Positions 13,862-21,321 of a stretch of DNA of 23,475 bases are shown in pieces. Each line of letters starts with the position of its first letter. Position 1 is the stretch's first letter. Origin of the DNA: an uncultured Clostridia bacterium (GTDB taxonomy: Bacteria; Bacillota; Clostridia; Christensenellales; Borkfalkiaceae); NCBI GenBank assembly GCA_934249265.1, contig CAKQKQ010000021.1, positions 1-23,475 of the forward strand, in the 5' to 3' direction. Made by a program: the position numbers and the translations under genes. The notes under the pieces are model-generated. The model searched no databases. It was not told where the DNA came from and worked only from the letters and a program-made list of their open reading frames with translations.

Positions 13862-16720
13862 TTACACTTCAATTGTAAGGGTGTAGCAAGAAGTTTTATC
13901 TTTCATTTTGCCCTCTTCGACGTATTTGCCTATTCTTCCGGACATGCAAAAATCCAAATTTAAATAGCACACCTTTTTCTTGCGGGCAAAAATGCTTTTC
14001 TTATTTTTCATTTCGCCAAGGCGCGCCTTAAACGAAACGGGAGAATCGACGTAAAAATTTATTTTGTCGCGCTTTTTGAAAAACGTAATTCTTCGCACGT
14101 CGGCTCGGCTTCCGCTTTCATTAAATATCGGCATTTTTTCGTTTAAATTTTTTACGTCGCACTCGTATTCGCCGAGCGAATTGAAACTCTCTTCGCCGAA
14201 ATAACACTCGTCCTTACCCCTACCCAAATAAGCGACTTTTTTAAATTTGCCGTACAGTGGAATACTCAAACCGAATCTATACAGCCCGTCGATATAATCG
14301 GGCAGAGTCGGCTTGACTTTTATTATTATCGTGCCGTTATCGAAAAACGAATACTCTAAATCCACCTTTAAAAGTTCTGCCATACTTTGACGGAACAACA
14401 CGCCGCTAACATAAAGAACGTTGCTTTCGCTTTTAATTTTTTTCGCAACGAATTTGACTTTACTCAATTTTTCGTTATCAGAAATATATTTCTCGATTTT
14501 ATTTAGCGGAGGTCTATCGACGCAAAAACTCATTTCGCCGACGATATATTTTTTCTTACCAGAACTCACACTTGAAATCAAACCGTTGTCGGAAAATTTC
14601 ACACTGCAACGATTACAATTCATCACGTTTCCGTACAACTGCACCGACGTAAACGACAGCGGTTTGTACATAGCGATACTATCGCTTATAATAAATTGTT
14701 TTACAACGCTTGCACCGTAAGTCAATTCTTTCAACACGAAATCGGCACACACGAAATTGCCCTTGTATTTTTCAAGGTCGATTTTAATCTCTTTACTTTC
14801 GCCGCTACTCAAACTTGAAACATCGATATTGATTCCATCGACTTGTTTGCCGTCTACTTTTATATAACATTTACCTCTAAAATTCTTTCCGTCAACAAAT
14901 TTATTGTTATTTTTTACTATAAACCTGTCATCTTTACGCAATACGTCTATCGGAAAATAGACATTTAGCATATTTTTAAGCGTCGGCGAATAACGCTTTG
15001 TTTCTCTGTCGTAAAGTCCGTAAAAGGCGTTTGTTTTATTTTTTAAATAGATAAATTCACACGGAAAAACGCCAACCAAATTGCTTTCGTTATCGTTTAA
15101 ACAATTCATTTCGTTCATTGAAAAAACGTCGGTAAATAAAATCGTCGGCTTGTTTTCGGCAATATAAAACTCGTCTTGAGTGGCAATAACGGCGCAATTT
15201 TCTTCGCCGCTATTTACACCGAAACCGTAATTAAACAACATAAAAAATTGATTTTTCTCTGCTTTATTTATTTCGTTTTCATCATTTAAAATATCAAGAT
15301 TATCATTTATATCTGCGGCTATGTCGTAATTTTCGCTGCCGTTTTCGATTTTTATATCGTCGTTAAAATTGTTTTCATATGGAATAAAATAATTTGATTT
15401 TTCGTTATTTGCCGTCAAATTTTCGTCGAGCGTAAACGCCGTTTCGTCATTTAGATTAATCGCTTTGGCGTTTTCCGATTGCATCATTCCGCCCGTCGCC
15501 CACATAATCACACTCGCCCTATTTTTATCTCGTTGCTTTGCATATTCCACACGTGATAAAGCGGCGATTTCAAAATCTTTACAGTCAATTAGCGATTTTA
15601 TCCCGCCGTAAGGTAGCCTTGTAAGACAGTCGCCGTTGGCGTAATTCACCTCGACCGACTCAATTAAATACAGTCCGTATTTATCGCAAAGTTTACTGAA
15701 TTCGGGGTTAGCGGGATAATAGGGCGAATACACCGCGTTTATGCCGCACTTTTTAATTCTTATCACGTCTTCGCACAGTGTTTTGTCATTTTCAAAGCAC
15801 CCGTATGCTGTAAACGGGGTACGCACGACCCCTTTTAAAAAGATTTTTTTGCCGTTTATTATTAGGTTTTGTCCTTCGGTTTTTGTTTCGATTAGCCCTA
15901 CTTTTTCCTCTATATACTCGTTTTTGCAATGTAGCAAAACTTTGTATAAATGCGGTTGTTCACTGCTCCACTCCTTGGGTTTGTCTATTTCAAAACTCAA
16001 ATTTTTGCCCGTCTTTTTACCTATTTCGCGCTTGTCATCAAAAAGTCTCACTTCGATTTCTTCGTCACCGCTAAAATAAATTTTCCACCTACCGCCGTCA
16101 AATTTCGGAACAACAGAATAATTTGTCAAGTGACCCATCGGGCGATTTAAAATATACACGTCGCCCGTTATACCGAACGGACGAATAGGTTTTATCGCGC
16201 TTATATAAGACAAAGCGCACCTATCCAAAACAACCACTTTGATATCGTTTTCGATTTTCATATACGGCGTTATATCAAACTCGGTCATACTTTGCCCGCG
16301 CGCGCTGTACCCCACGTATTTACCGTTTAAAAACAAATAAAAACAAGCCGACACGCTTTCAAACACCAAGTAATATTTATCTTTCAACACGCTAAATTTA
16401 ACCTTGCTTTCGTACACGACGGCGGCAATATCTCCGTTTATTTCGGGCGGCGTGTATTCAAATGGAAAAATATTGCTACTTGTAATTTTGCACAACTGTT
16501 TGCAAGCGGCTGGCAAACTCTTTTTAATGCGCGCCTTTTGCGAAAAAATCGACTGCGAAAACTTTTTTACTTTGCTTATTTTCCAATCGTACACCGACTT
16601 TAAAAGGTCGGACTTGACTTTTTCGTCAAACGTGTCGGGTTTTGAAAAAGGAACGTAATAGTTTCTCGGCGGCAAATCTCCGTCGGAAATAATGGTTTTT
16701 TGGTGTAAATCGTATATCAT
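13862..16720 (-). CDS. LacZ-type GH2 protein lacking the catalytic residues (pseudo-glycosidase)
   Basis: The 952-residue protein keeps the whole LacZ domain plan. The sugar-binding jelly roll includes FYLFLNGKYVGYS and FDITPY (about 127-153); GITGDVYIL (183-191) and WSSEQPHLYKV (251-261) are typical. The barrel is recognisable at FLKGVVR (294-300), LCDKYGLYLIE (344-354) and RDKNRASVIMW (397-407), and a LacZ C-terminal domain ends the protein. But the acid/base motif LGNES reads TGGMM (E replaced by M412), the nucleophile motif ILCEYAHAMGN reads ILFTDVFSMNE (E replaced by T530), SHYP reads PYYP (H replaced by Y334), and the Mg ligands E416 and H418 of LacZ are also missing. An Asn/Asp-rich insert fills about 420-490. 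Start: GGAGG before the ATG. No signal peptide. An intact 2.9-kb frame suggests a retained non-catalytic role. Confidence 0.85.
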   Translation of the reverse strand: MIYDLHQKTIISDGDLPPRNYYVPFSKPDTFDEKVKSDLLKSVYDWKISKVKKFSQSIFSQKARIKKSLPAACKQLCKITSSNIFPFEYTPPEINGDIAAVVYESKVKFSVLKDKYYLVFESVSACFYLFLNGKYVGYSARGQSMTEFDITPYMKIENDIKVVVLDRCALSYISAIKPIRPFGITGDVYILNRPMGHLTNYSVVPKFDGGRWKIYFSGDEEIEVRLFDDKREIGKKTGKNLSFEIDKPKEWSSEQPHLYKVLLHCKNEYIEEKVGLIETKTEGQNLIINGKKIFLKGVVRTPFTAYGCFENDKTLCEDVIRIKKCGINAVYSPYYPANPEFSKLCDKYGLYLIESVEVNYANGDCLTRLPYGGIKSLIDCKDFEIAALSRVEYAKQRDKNRASVIMWATGGMMQSENAKAINLNDETAFTLDENLTANNEKSNYFIPYENNFNDDIKIENGSENYDIAADINDNLDILNDENEINKAEKNQFFMLFNYGFGVNSGEENCAVIATQDEFYIAENKPTILFTDVFSMNEMNCLNDNESNLVGVFPCEFIYLKNKTNAFYGLYDRETKRYSPTLKNMLNVYFPIDVLRKDDRFIVKNNNKFVDGKNFRGKCYIKVDGKQVDGINIDVSSLSSGESKEIKIDLEKYKGNFVCADFVLKELTYGASVVKQFIISDSIAMYKPLSFTSVQLYGNVMNCNRCSVKFSDNGLISSVSSGKKKYIVGEMSFCVDRPPLNKIEKYISDNEKLSKVKFVAKKIKSESNVLYVSGVLFRQSMAELLKVDLEYSFFDNGTIIIKVKPTLPDYIDGLYRFGLSIPLYGKFKKVAYLGRGKDECYFGEESFNSLGEYECDVKNLNEKMPIFNESGSRADVRRITFFKKRDKINFYVDSPVSFKARLGEMKNKKSIFARKKKVCYLNLDFCMSGRIGKYVEEGKMKDKTSCYTLTIEV

Positions 16721-16733
16721 AACAGCCTCCGTT

Positions 16734-16851
16734 TTTGCCTTTTTGTTTGATTATCGACAGTTTGACCAATTATTAATCTACTTTACCCAAATGAAATAAT
16801 TTATTTTATTGTTTGTTTTTTATTTGCCTTTTTGTTTGCCTTTTTGCTTGA
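16734..16851. repeat. Three copies of a 17-bp direct repeat upstream of the GH2 gene
   Basis: tttgcctttttgtttga at 16734-16750, and close variants at 16823-16839 and 16835-16851. The first and third copies continue with related sequence (gattatcgacagtttgacc against gatttaaactgtcttgacg), so about 35 bp seem to have been duplicated 101 bp apart. Confidence 0.6.
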
Positions 16852-16889
16852 TTTAAACTGTCTTGACGGCGAAATTAAAAAACTCAAAA

Positions 16890-17135
16890 AACCGCGGATA
16901 GTCCATGTTTCCCATATAAAAACTCAAGCCACATACTTCACCCGTACAAAAAAATACCACCGATTAAAATTAAAAATTATCTCGAGCAAATAAAGCCGTT
17001 AACACCTCTATTTTCTTCACGCAAAAAACGCCGTACTCTTTTAATAAAAACACCGAAAGTCCATATTTCATCAACAAAAAGTACCGATGCCATTTCCATA
17101 TAAAAACACCCGACATGTTCTTCGCCATATAAAAA
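16890..17135 (-). repeat. Degenerate tandem-like array, unit about 22-31 bp
   Basis: On the minus strand GTTTTTATATGG occurs exactly three times (plus-strand positions about 16912-16923, 17096-17107 and 17125-17136). Weaker relatives such as GTTTTTATTAAAAGAG, GTTTTTTGCGTGAAG and TTTTTGTTGATGAAATATGG lie between them. Units often continue with AAnnnCATGGACTnTCGG. No constant repeat/spacer pattern as in CRISPR. Confidence 0.5.
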
Positions 17136-17159
17136 CGTCGCCGCAAAAATGCGGCGACG
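17129..17159 (-). terminator. Strong rho-independent terminator after rsfS
   Basis: Perfect 10-bp GC-rich stem cgtcgccgca (17136-17145) / tgcggcgacg (17150-17159) with an AAAA loop; on the minus strand it is followed by TTTTTATAT. It ends the nadD-yqeK/rsfS transcript about 85 bp past the rsfS stop. Confidence 0.9.
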
Positions 17160-17242
17160 CCATACTTGTATTAATTTTTAATCTAAACCCACTGCGTTTT
17201 ATATTGCATTTTTATTAATTCGCAGTGATAAAACATTCAAAA

Positions 17243-17596
17243 TTAGTCTTTGGACGCAATTTTTTCAATGTTGTTTTCATCGCCCCAAAGTCTTTCAAGG
17301 TGATAGAAAAGTCTTGTTTCGTCATTGAAAATATGCACTATCACGTCTCCGCAATCAAGTGCCGCCCATCTGCCCTCTCTCACGCCCTCTTTACGTTTGA
17401 TTTCGCCGCCGTTTTTCTCGACCGCCTCTTCAACGTATTCCGCAAGTGCCTTTACTTGCGTGGTCGCTCTACCGCTGCAAACAACAAAATAGTCGGCAAT
17501 AGACGATTTTTCGCCGATATTGATTTTTACAATATCAAGTGCTTTGTGTTCTTTAAGTACGTCGAGTACCACTTTTACCAATTGTTCGCTGTTCAT
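17243..17596 (-). CDS. rsfS: Ribosome silencing factor RsfS
   Basis: Binds ribosomal protein L14 on the large subunit and blocks joining with the small subunit when nutrients are short. The 117-residue protein shows the family core: ALDIVKINIGEKSSIADYFV (19-38), CSGRATTQVKALAEYV (40-55), GRWAALDCGDVIVHIF (75-90) and FYHLERLWGD near the C-terminus. Start: AAGGAG before the ATG. The ATG overlaps the stop of the NadD-YqeK gene as ATGA, a sign of translational coupling. Order nadD-yqeK-rsfS matches Bacillus and Clostridia. A strong terminator follows. Confidence 0.96.
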   Translation of the reverse strand: MNSEQLVKVVLDVLKEHKALDIVKINIGEKSSIADYFVVCSGRATTQVKALAEYVEEAVEKNGGEIKRKEGVREGRWAALDCGDVIVHIFNDETRLFYHLERLWGDENNIEKIASKD

Positions 17597-18732
17597 AAAG
17601 TATCTCCTTTACAATAATATTTTACTGCCTCTTCGGTAAGTTTGTCTACTTCGAGACAGTCTCTGTTTAAAAATTTTAATATTTCGCTTAACACGACTTT
17701 AAAGCCTTTTTCAAAGTCGCTAAAAACAATTTCGCGCAACTTGTCTACCCCGTCAAAATTTCTCGACGGCTCGATTACGTCGGCAACGTAAACTATTTTT
17801 TCGGTCAAGGTCATATTCGCTCTACCGGTCGTGTGATAACGTATCGCGTCGAGCACCTCTTTATCGGTCACTTTAAGCACCTTTTCGGCAACGTATGCGC
17901 CAAGGTACTGATGAACGCAACTTTCGGGCACGCCCTCGGGAAGAATAAAATCTTTATAGTCTTCTGCCTTTTGGTATTTAGCGCAGTCGTGAAGCAACGC
18001 CGCAAGCGCAACTTTTTCGCTGTCGATACCAAGTTGCTTGCAAATTTTAATTGAAGTAAGCACTACGCCGGCAGTGTGAATACGCCTTTTTTCAGGCAAA
18101 ACTTTCTTCAAATATTCGCAAAATCTGTCATCTTTATACAAACCGTTTGCTGTAATGTAGTCATTTACACCGCTTGAGACAAAGCCGCTTATATCGAGTC
18201 CCAACGCCGCGTACAGCCTTACTTTAGTGGACGAAACGTCTTCGCCTTTTATTGGCAATTTTTCAACTGCTTGCGCCCCGTATCGGGCTATAAACGAGTT
18301 GTAAATCGCATTGTTTTTATCTTCGTCGGCGCGTTCGCAATACAAAAGTTTGCAACAATTAAGTATCCTTTCGGGATACTTCCACTTGGGGAAATTTTCA
18401 AGCATGTCGCTACCGACGATAAAAAACAACTCGTCGTTTGGATAAATTTGCTTGAAATGTTCCATCGTCAAATAGGTATAACTTTTCGATTTGTTTTCGG
18501 TTTCGTAAGTGCCTATTTCTATGTTTTTTTCTCCCGCAAACGCAATTTTAAGCATATTAATTCTGTCGCTCGAACTCGCCAAAAAATTGCCCGTTTGTTT
18601 GTGCGGGGGAATATAGTCGGGCATGACGATAAGTTTGTCGAGATTGCCCTTTTTTACGCTGTCAATCGCAATACTGACGTGCGCGTTTTGCACGGGATTA
18701 AACGTGCCGCCGAAAATCGCTATTCTTTTCAT
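17593..18732 (-). CDS. nadD: NadD-YqeK fusion: nicotinate-nucleotide adenylyltransferase plus HD-domain hydrolase
   Basis: Residues 1 to about 197 are NadD, which adenylates nicotinate mononucleotide in NAD synthesis: IAIFGGTFNPVQNAH (4-18), IPPHK (41-45), FFIVGSDMLENFPKW (103-117) and SSTKVR (167-172). The nucleotidyltransferase motif HxGH reads QNAH, so its first His is Q15. Residues about 203-379 are YqeK, an HD-domain hydrolase reported to split diadenosine tetraphosphate: RIHTAG with H219, ALLHDCAKY with H248 and D249, H274, RYHT with H300, and VADVIEPSR with D318. In Bacillus these are two adjacent genes; here one continuous frame joins them. No Shine-Dalgarno is visible, and a promoter ends only 6 bases before the ATG, suggesting a leaderless message. 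Confidence 0.94.
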   Translation of the reverse strand: MKRIAIFGGTFNPVQNAHVSIAIDSVKKGNLDKLIVMPDYIPPHKQTGNFLASSSDRINMLKIAFAGEKNIEIGTYETENKSKSYTYLTMEHFKQIYPNDELFFIVGSDMLENFPKWKYPERILNCCKLLYCERADEDKNNAIYNSFIARYGAQAVEKLPIKGEDVSSTKVRLYAALGLDISGFVSSGVNDYITANGLYKDDRFCEYLKKVLPEKRRIHTAGVVLTSIKICKQLGIDSEKVALAALLHDCAKYQKAEDYKDFILPEGVPESCVHQYLGAYVAEKVLKVTDKEVLDAIRYHTTGRANMTLTEKIVYVADVIEPSRNFDGVDKLREIVFSDFEKGFKVVLSEILKFLNRDCLEVDKLTEEAVKYYCKGDTL

Positions 18733-18738
18733 ATTTAT

Positions 18739-18767
18739 ATTTTAACATACTTTAGTGTATTTTTCAA
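18739..18767 (-). promoter_or_regulatory. Sigma-A-type promoter for nadD-yqeK, probably leaderless
   Basis: On the minus strand -35 TTGAAA (18762-18767), 17-bp spacer, -10 TAAAAT (18739-18744); both boxes match 5 of 6. The ATG is at 18730-18732, so transcription should begin at or within a base or two of the start codon, and there is no ribosome site. Confidence 0.65.
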
Positions 18768-18802
18768 GTTTATTCTGCAAATTTTGTGTCAACAATACAC
18801 GT

Positions 18803-19639
18803 ATGAAAAAATTTGATAATATTAAACCCTTATTTAAAAATAAACCGCGCCTGTCAACGGTGTCGGACGCGTTATTGTATTCGTTTATCGTGTTTTGCTT
18901 GTTTTTGACGACGATAGGCAGAAACATACGCCCGCTTACTTTTCGACTTTTAATCGCCTTTGTAATTTCGCTGCCCGTTTTTATCGGCGTGTACCTTGTA
19001 AAGCAGTATAAAGACGCAAAAAATTATTATTTTAAAAAGGACGAAAAAGAGTGTGAAAAACATATCGCATCGCTGTGTTTTTTGACGGATAAACAACTAA
19101 ACGACTACTTTAAACAACTGCTAAACAAAGCCGACGTTGACTACTCGATTATGCAAAACAAAATACTTATCAAGGGCAAATATTTGCTTCATTTACACTT
19201 CACATTGGACGAATTGGAGCAAACGGTTGTCGCAAAAGCGTTCATTAGCACCCCAAAAGAATATATTTGCGCGGTGCTTGGAAACCGTTTTTCACAAAGT
19301 TGTATTGACCTTGAATCAAGACTAATGGGCAGAATTTTACTCATTGACGCCAAGGCGGTTTATATGCTTATGAAAAACAACGACTTTTACCCCAAAAGCG
19401 TGTTTGAAGACGAAAAACCGCAAAAAAAATTTATAAAAACCATAAAGGCATCTTTCACGAAAAAAAGAGCAAAACGCTTTGCCCTTACGGGTTGCGCTTT
19501 ACTCTTTATGTCTTTAATCGTGTTTTATCCCGTCTATTATATCGTGGCGGGGTGTTTGCTCGTCGCGCTGGCGGTGTTGGCGTTTTTCTTCGGTAAAAAC
19601 CCCGCCGAAAAAGAAACCGTCAATATTTTTTATAAATAA
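18803..19639 (+). CDS. Unrecognised membrane protein with a soluble middle domain
   Basis: A 278-residue protein from the ATG at 18803. An earlier ATG at 18755 would overlap the divergent nadD promoter. Two hydrophobic segments near the N-terminus (about 24-40 and 47-66) and two near the C-terminus (about 226-244 and 246-264) enclose a soluble domain of about 155 residues. Part of that domain (about 121-190: ILIKGKYLLHLHF, VVAKAF, NRFSQSCIDLESRLMGRILLID, AVYMLM) loosely recalls the core of Mrr-type restriction-endonuclease-like folds, but I do not see an intact D-(D/E)xK site; this is a weak inference. It is the only complete plus-strand gene and splits the common yhbY-nadD pairing. No good ribosome site is visible. 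Function unknown. Confidence 0.7.
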   Translation: MKKFDNIKPLFKNKPRLSTVSDALLYSFIVFCLFLTTIGRNIRPLTFRLLIAFVISLPVFIGVYLVKQYKDAKNYYFKKDEKECEKHIASLCFLTDKQLNDYFKQLLNKADVDYSIMQNKILIKGKYLLHLHFTLDELEQTVVAKAFISTPKEYICAVLGNRFSQSCIDLESRLMGRILLIDAKAVYMLMKNNDFYPKSVFEDEKPQKKFIKTIKASFTKKRAKRFALTGCALLFMSLIVFYPVYYIVAGCLLVALAVLAFFFGKNPAEKETVNIFYK

Positions 19640-19700
19640 CCGCAACTTTCGTTCCGTTTTATATGCTCGACGAATTTCCCAAACGCTCGAAACAAAAATT

Positions 19701-19994
19701 TTAATATTTTATATGAACGACGCCTTTTTTATTGCTTCTTCTATACAAAACGATTTTATGACCTATCACGCAAACAACCTCGGCGTTTAAAAGGCGAGAA
19801 AGTTCGTCTGCGATAGTTTTCGCGTCGTCGTCGGTGTTGTTTAAAACCGAAATTTTTACAAGTTCTCTTTTGTCGAGTGCTTCCGAAATAAATTCGACCG
19901 AATTGTCGCTTATGCCGCCCTTACCCACTTGACCGATAGGTTCGAGCGTTTGCGCCATACTCCTTAAATTACTCCTTTCTTTAGACGTAAACAT
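19701..19994 (-). CDS. yhbY: YhbY-family RNA-binding protein (CRM domain)
   Basis: Small CRM-domain protein associated with assembly of the large ribosomal subunit. From the ATG at 19992-19994 it has 97 residues, the usual size. The start RSNLRSMAQTLEPIGQVGKG carries the family GxxG-type loop (GKGG), followed by FISEALDKRELVKISVL and VVCVIGHKIVLYRRS. AAGGAG lies just before this ATG; a further ATG 27 bases upstream overlaps obgE and lacks a ribosome site. It begins 10 bp after obgE stops, so the two are co-transcribed. It converges with the plus-strand membrane gene; the 61-bp gap holds no clear terminator. Confidence 0.94.
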   Translation of the reverse strand: MFTSKERSNLRSMAQTLEPIGQVGKGGISDNSVEFISEALDKRELVKISVLNNTDDDAKTIADELSRLLNAEVVCVIGHKIVLYRRSNKKGVVHIKY

Positions 19995-20004
19995 TTTTAT
20001 CTCC

Positions 20005-21270
20005 TTAATCAATAAAGTCAAACTCTACTTCGCCTATGACAACAACGTCGCCGTCCTTTGCACCCATAGCGCGAAGTTTTTTTATTACCCCGTTTTCACG
20101 AAGCATTTTTTGCATGTACGCAAGCGAATCCATATCGTTTAACACAACGTTTCTGATAAGCAAATCCACAAACGGACCCATAACGACGTATGCGCCGTCT
20201 TCGTCTCTTTCGATTTCAAACGATTTTTCGTCGGGTCTTACGTAAGTAAACTCTTCGTGTTCTATCGGCGCAAGAGGCGGTATATCCTTTAAAGTCTCGC
20301 AAATTTTAGCGAGTAATTCTTTGAGATTTTCGCCGCTTATCGCGCTTGCGCAAACGAGCGGATATTTATTCTTTAATTTTTTCTTAAACGCCTTCAAGTT
20401 TTCTTCCGCACCGTAAATGTCGCACTTGTTTGCCACGACGATTTGCGGACGAGACGCAAGCACTTTGCTGTACGCCTTTAACTCTTTGTTGATTTGCTTA
20501 AAGTCCTCGTACGGGTCTCTACCTTCAACGCCCGAAATATCCACCACGTGGACTATCATACGCGTTCTTTCGATGTGCCTTAAAAAGTCGAGTCCGAGTC
20601 CTTGACCTTGCGCCGCACCCTCGATAATACCGGGGATATCGGCAACCGTGAAACTTTCGTCGTAATATTTCGCTACGCCGAGATTTGGCGAAAGCGTGGT
20701 AAAGTGATAATTTGCGATTTTGGGTTTCGCTCCCGAAATTTTTGACAAAATGGTAGATTTACCCACGTTGGGGAAGCCCACCAACCCCACGTCGGCGATT
20801 ACTTTCAATTCCAAAGTTACCACGTGGAAATCGGTTTGTTGACCTTTTTGCGAAAAATGCGGACAATGTCTTCTGCTCGTGCAAAAATGCACATTGCCTT
20901 TTCCGCCGTTGCCGCCCTCGAGCACTTTTACCTTTTGCCCCTCGTAAAACACGTCGGCAATGATTTTGCCCGTTTCTTTATCTTTAATGACCGTACCGAG
21001 CGGCACGTTTATCACAAGGTCTTCTCCGTCTTTGCCGTGGCATTTTTTTGTATCGCCCTTGCCGCCGTCTTCTGCAACGTATTTTTTTACGTACATAAAG
21101 TCAATAAGGCTCGATTTTCTTCTGTCGCCGACGAAATAGACGTCGCCGCCTTTTCCTCCGTCGCCACCGTCAGGTCCGCCGTTTGCCACGCCTTTATAAC
21201 GTATAAACGAGGTCGCGCCGTCGCCGCCGTTGCCCGCTTTAATTTTTATATTCTCTTTATCTATAAACAT
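20005..21270 (-). CDS. obgE: GTPase ObgE/CgtA, large-subunit assembly factor
   Basis: Essential GTPase of 50S maturation. The 421-residue protein has the Gly-rich Obg domain (1-158), the G domain with G1 GFPNVGKST (165-173), switch-I threonines T191/T192, G3 DIPG (211-214), G4 NKCD (281-284) and G5 SAIS (309-312), and the C-terminal OCT domain (about 345-421). One loop of the Obg domain that reaches the peptidyl transferase centre is unusual: HFCTSRRHCPHF (128-139) carries two Cys and three His where relatives have Ala/Thr/Asn/Pro-rich sequence. The usual upstream rplU-rpmA genes are absent; DUF523 precedes it. The ribosome site is weak (GGGAAG), next to a 15-bp hairpin (21287-21301). Confidence 0.97.
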   Translation of the reverse strand: MFIDKENIKIKAGNGGDGATSFIRYKGVANGGPDGGDGGKGGDVYFVGDRRKSSLIDFMYVKKYVAEDGGKGDTKKCHGKDGEDLVINVPLGTVIKDKETGKIIADVFYEGQKVKVLEGGNGGKGNVHFCTSRRHCPHFSQKGQQTDFHVVTLELKVIADVGLVGFPNVGKSTILSKISGAKPKIANYHFTTLSPNLGVAKYYDESFTVADIPGIIEGAAQGQGLGLDFLRHIERTRMIVHVVDISGVEGRDPYEDFKQINKELKAYSKVLASRPQIVVANKCDIYGAEENLKAFKKKLKNKYPLVCASAISGENLKELLAKICETLKDIPPLAPIEHEEFTYVRPDEKSFEIERDEDGAYVVMGPFVDLLIRNVVLNDMDSLAYMQKMLRENGVIKKLRAMGAKDGDVVVIGEVEFDFID

Positions 21271-21286
21271 AATTTCAACTTCCCGA

Positions 21287-21301
21287 CCGATTTAAAATCG
21301 G
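21287..21301. repeat. 15-bp palindrome upstream of obgE
   Basis: ccgattt (21287-21293) and aaatcgg (21295-21301) pair perfectly around one base. It lies 16 bp before the obgE start in the 51-bp gap after the DUF523 gene. It could be a small operator or mRNA hairpin near the ribosome site; no T-run follows, so it is not a terminator. Confidence 0.45.
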
Positions 21302-21321
21302 ATAAATATAATATTTCCTTT

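Larger units (their letters stand above)
16721..17242. other. 522-bp non-coding, repeat-rich region between GH2 gene and rsfS
   Basis: Contains the GH2 5' region, three copies of a 17-bp T/G-rich repeat (16734-16851), a degenerate array of GTTTTTATATGG-like units (about 16890-17135) and the rsfS terminator (17129-17159). A 7-bp inverted repeat cactgcg/cgcagtg (17190-17196, 17221-17227) lies in the rsfS 3' end. The longest minus-strand open frame in the array is about 40 codons and I do not regard it as a gene. Confidence 0.6.

Noticed and set aside
16990..17120. Small minus-strand reading frame of about 40 codons in the repeat array
   Set aside because: It lies after a strong terminator, has no ribosome site and consists of the repeats.
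16890..17135. CRISPR array
   Set aside because: Units are degenerate, spacing is irregular, there are no distinct spacers and no cas genes.
18794..18805. Fourth copy of the palindromic operator (aatacacgtatg)
   Set aside because: It has an inserted base in the core and no TTTAC/GTAAA arms.
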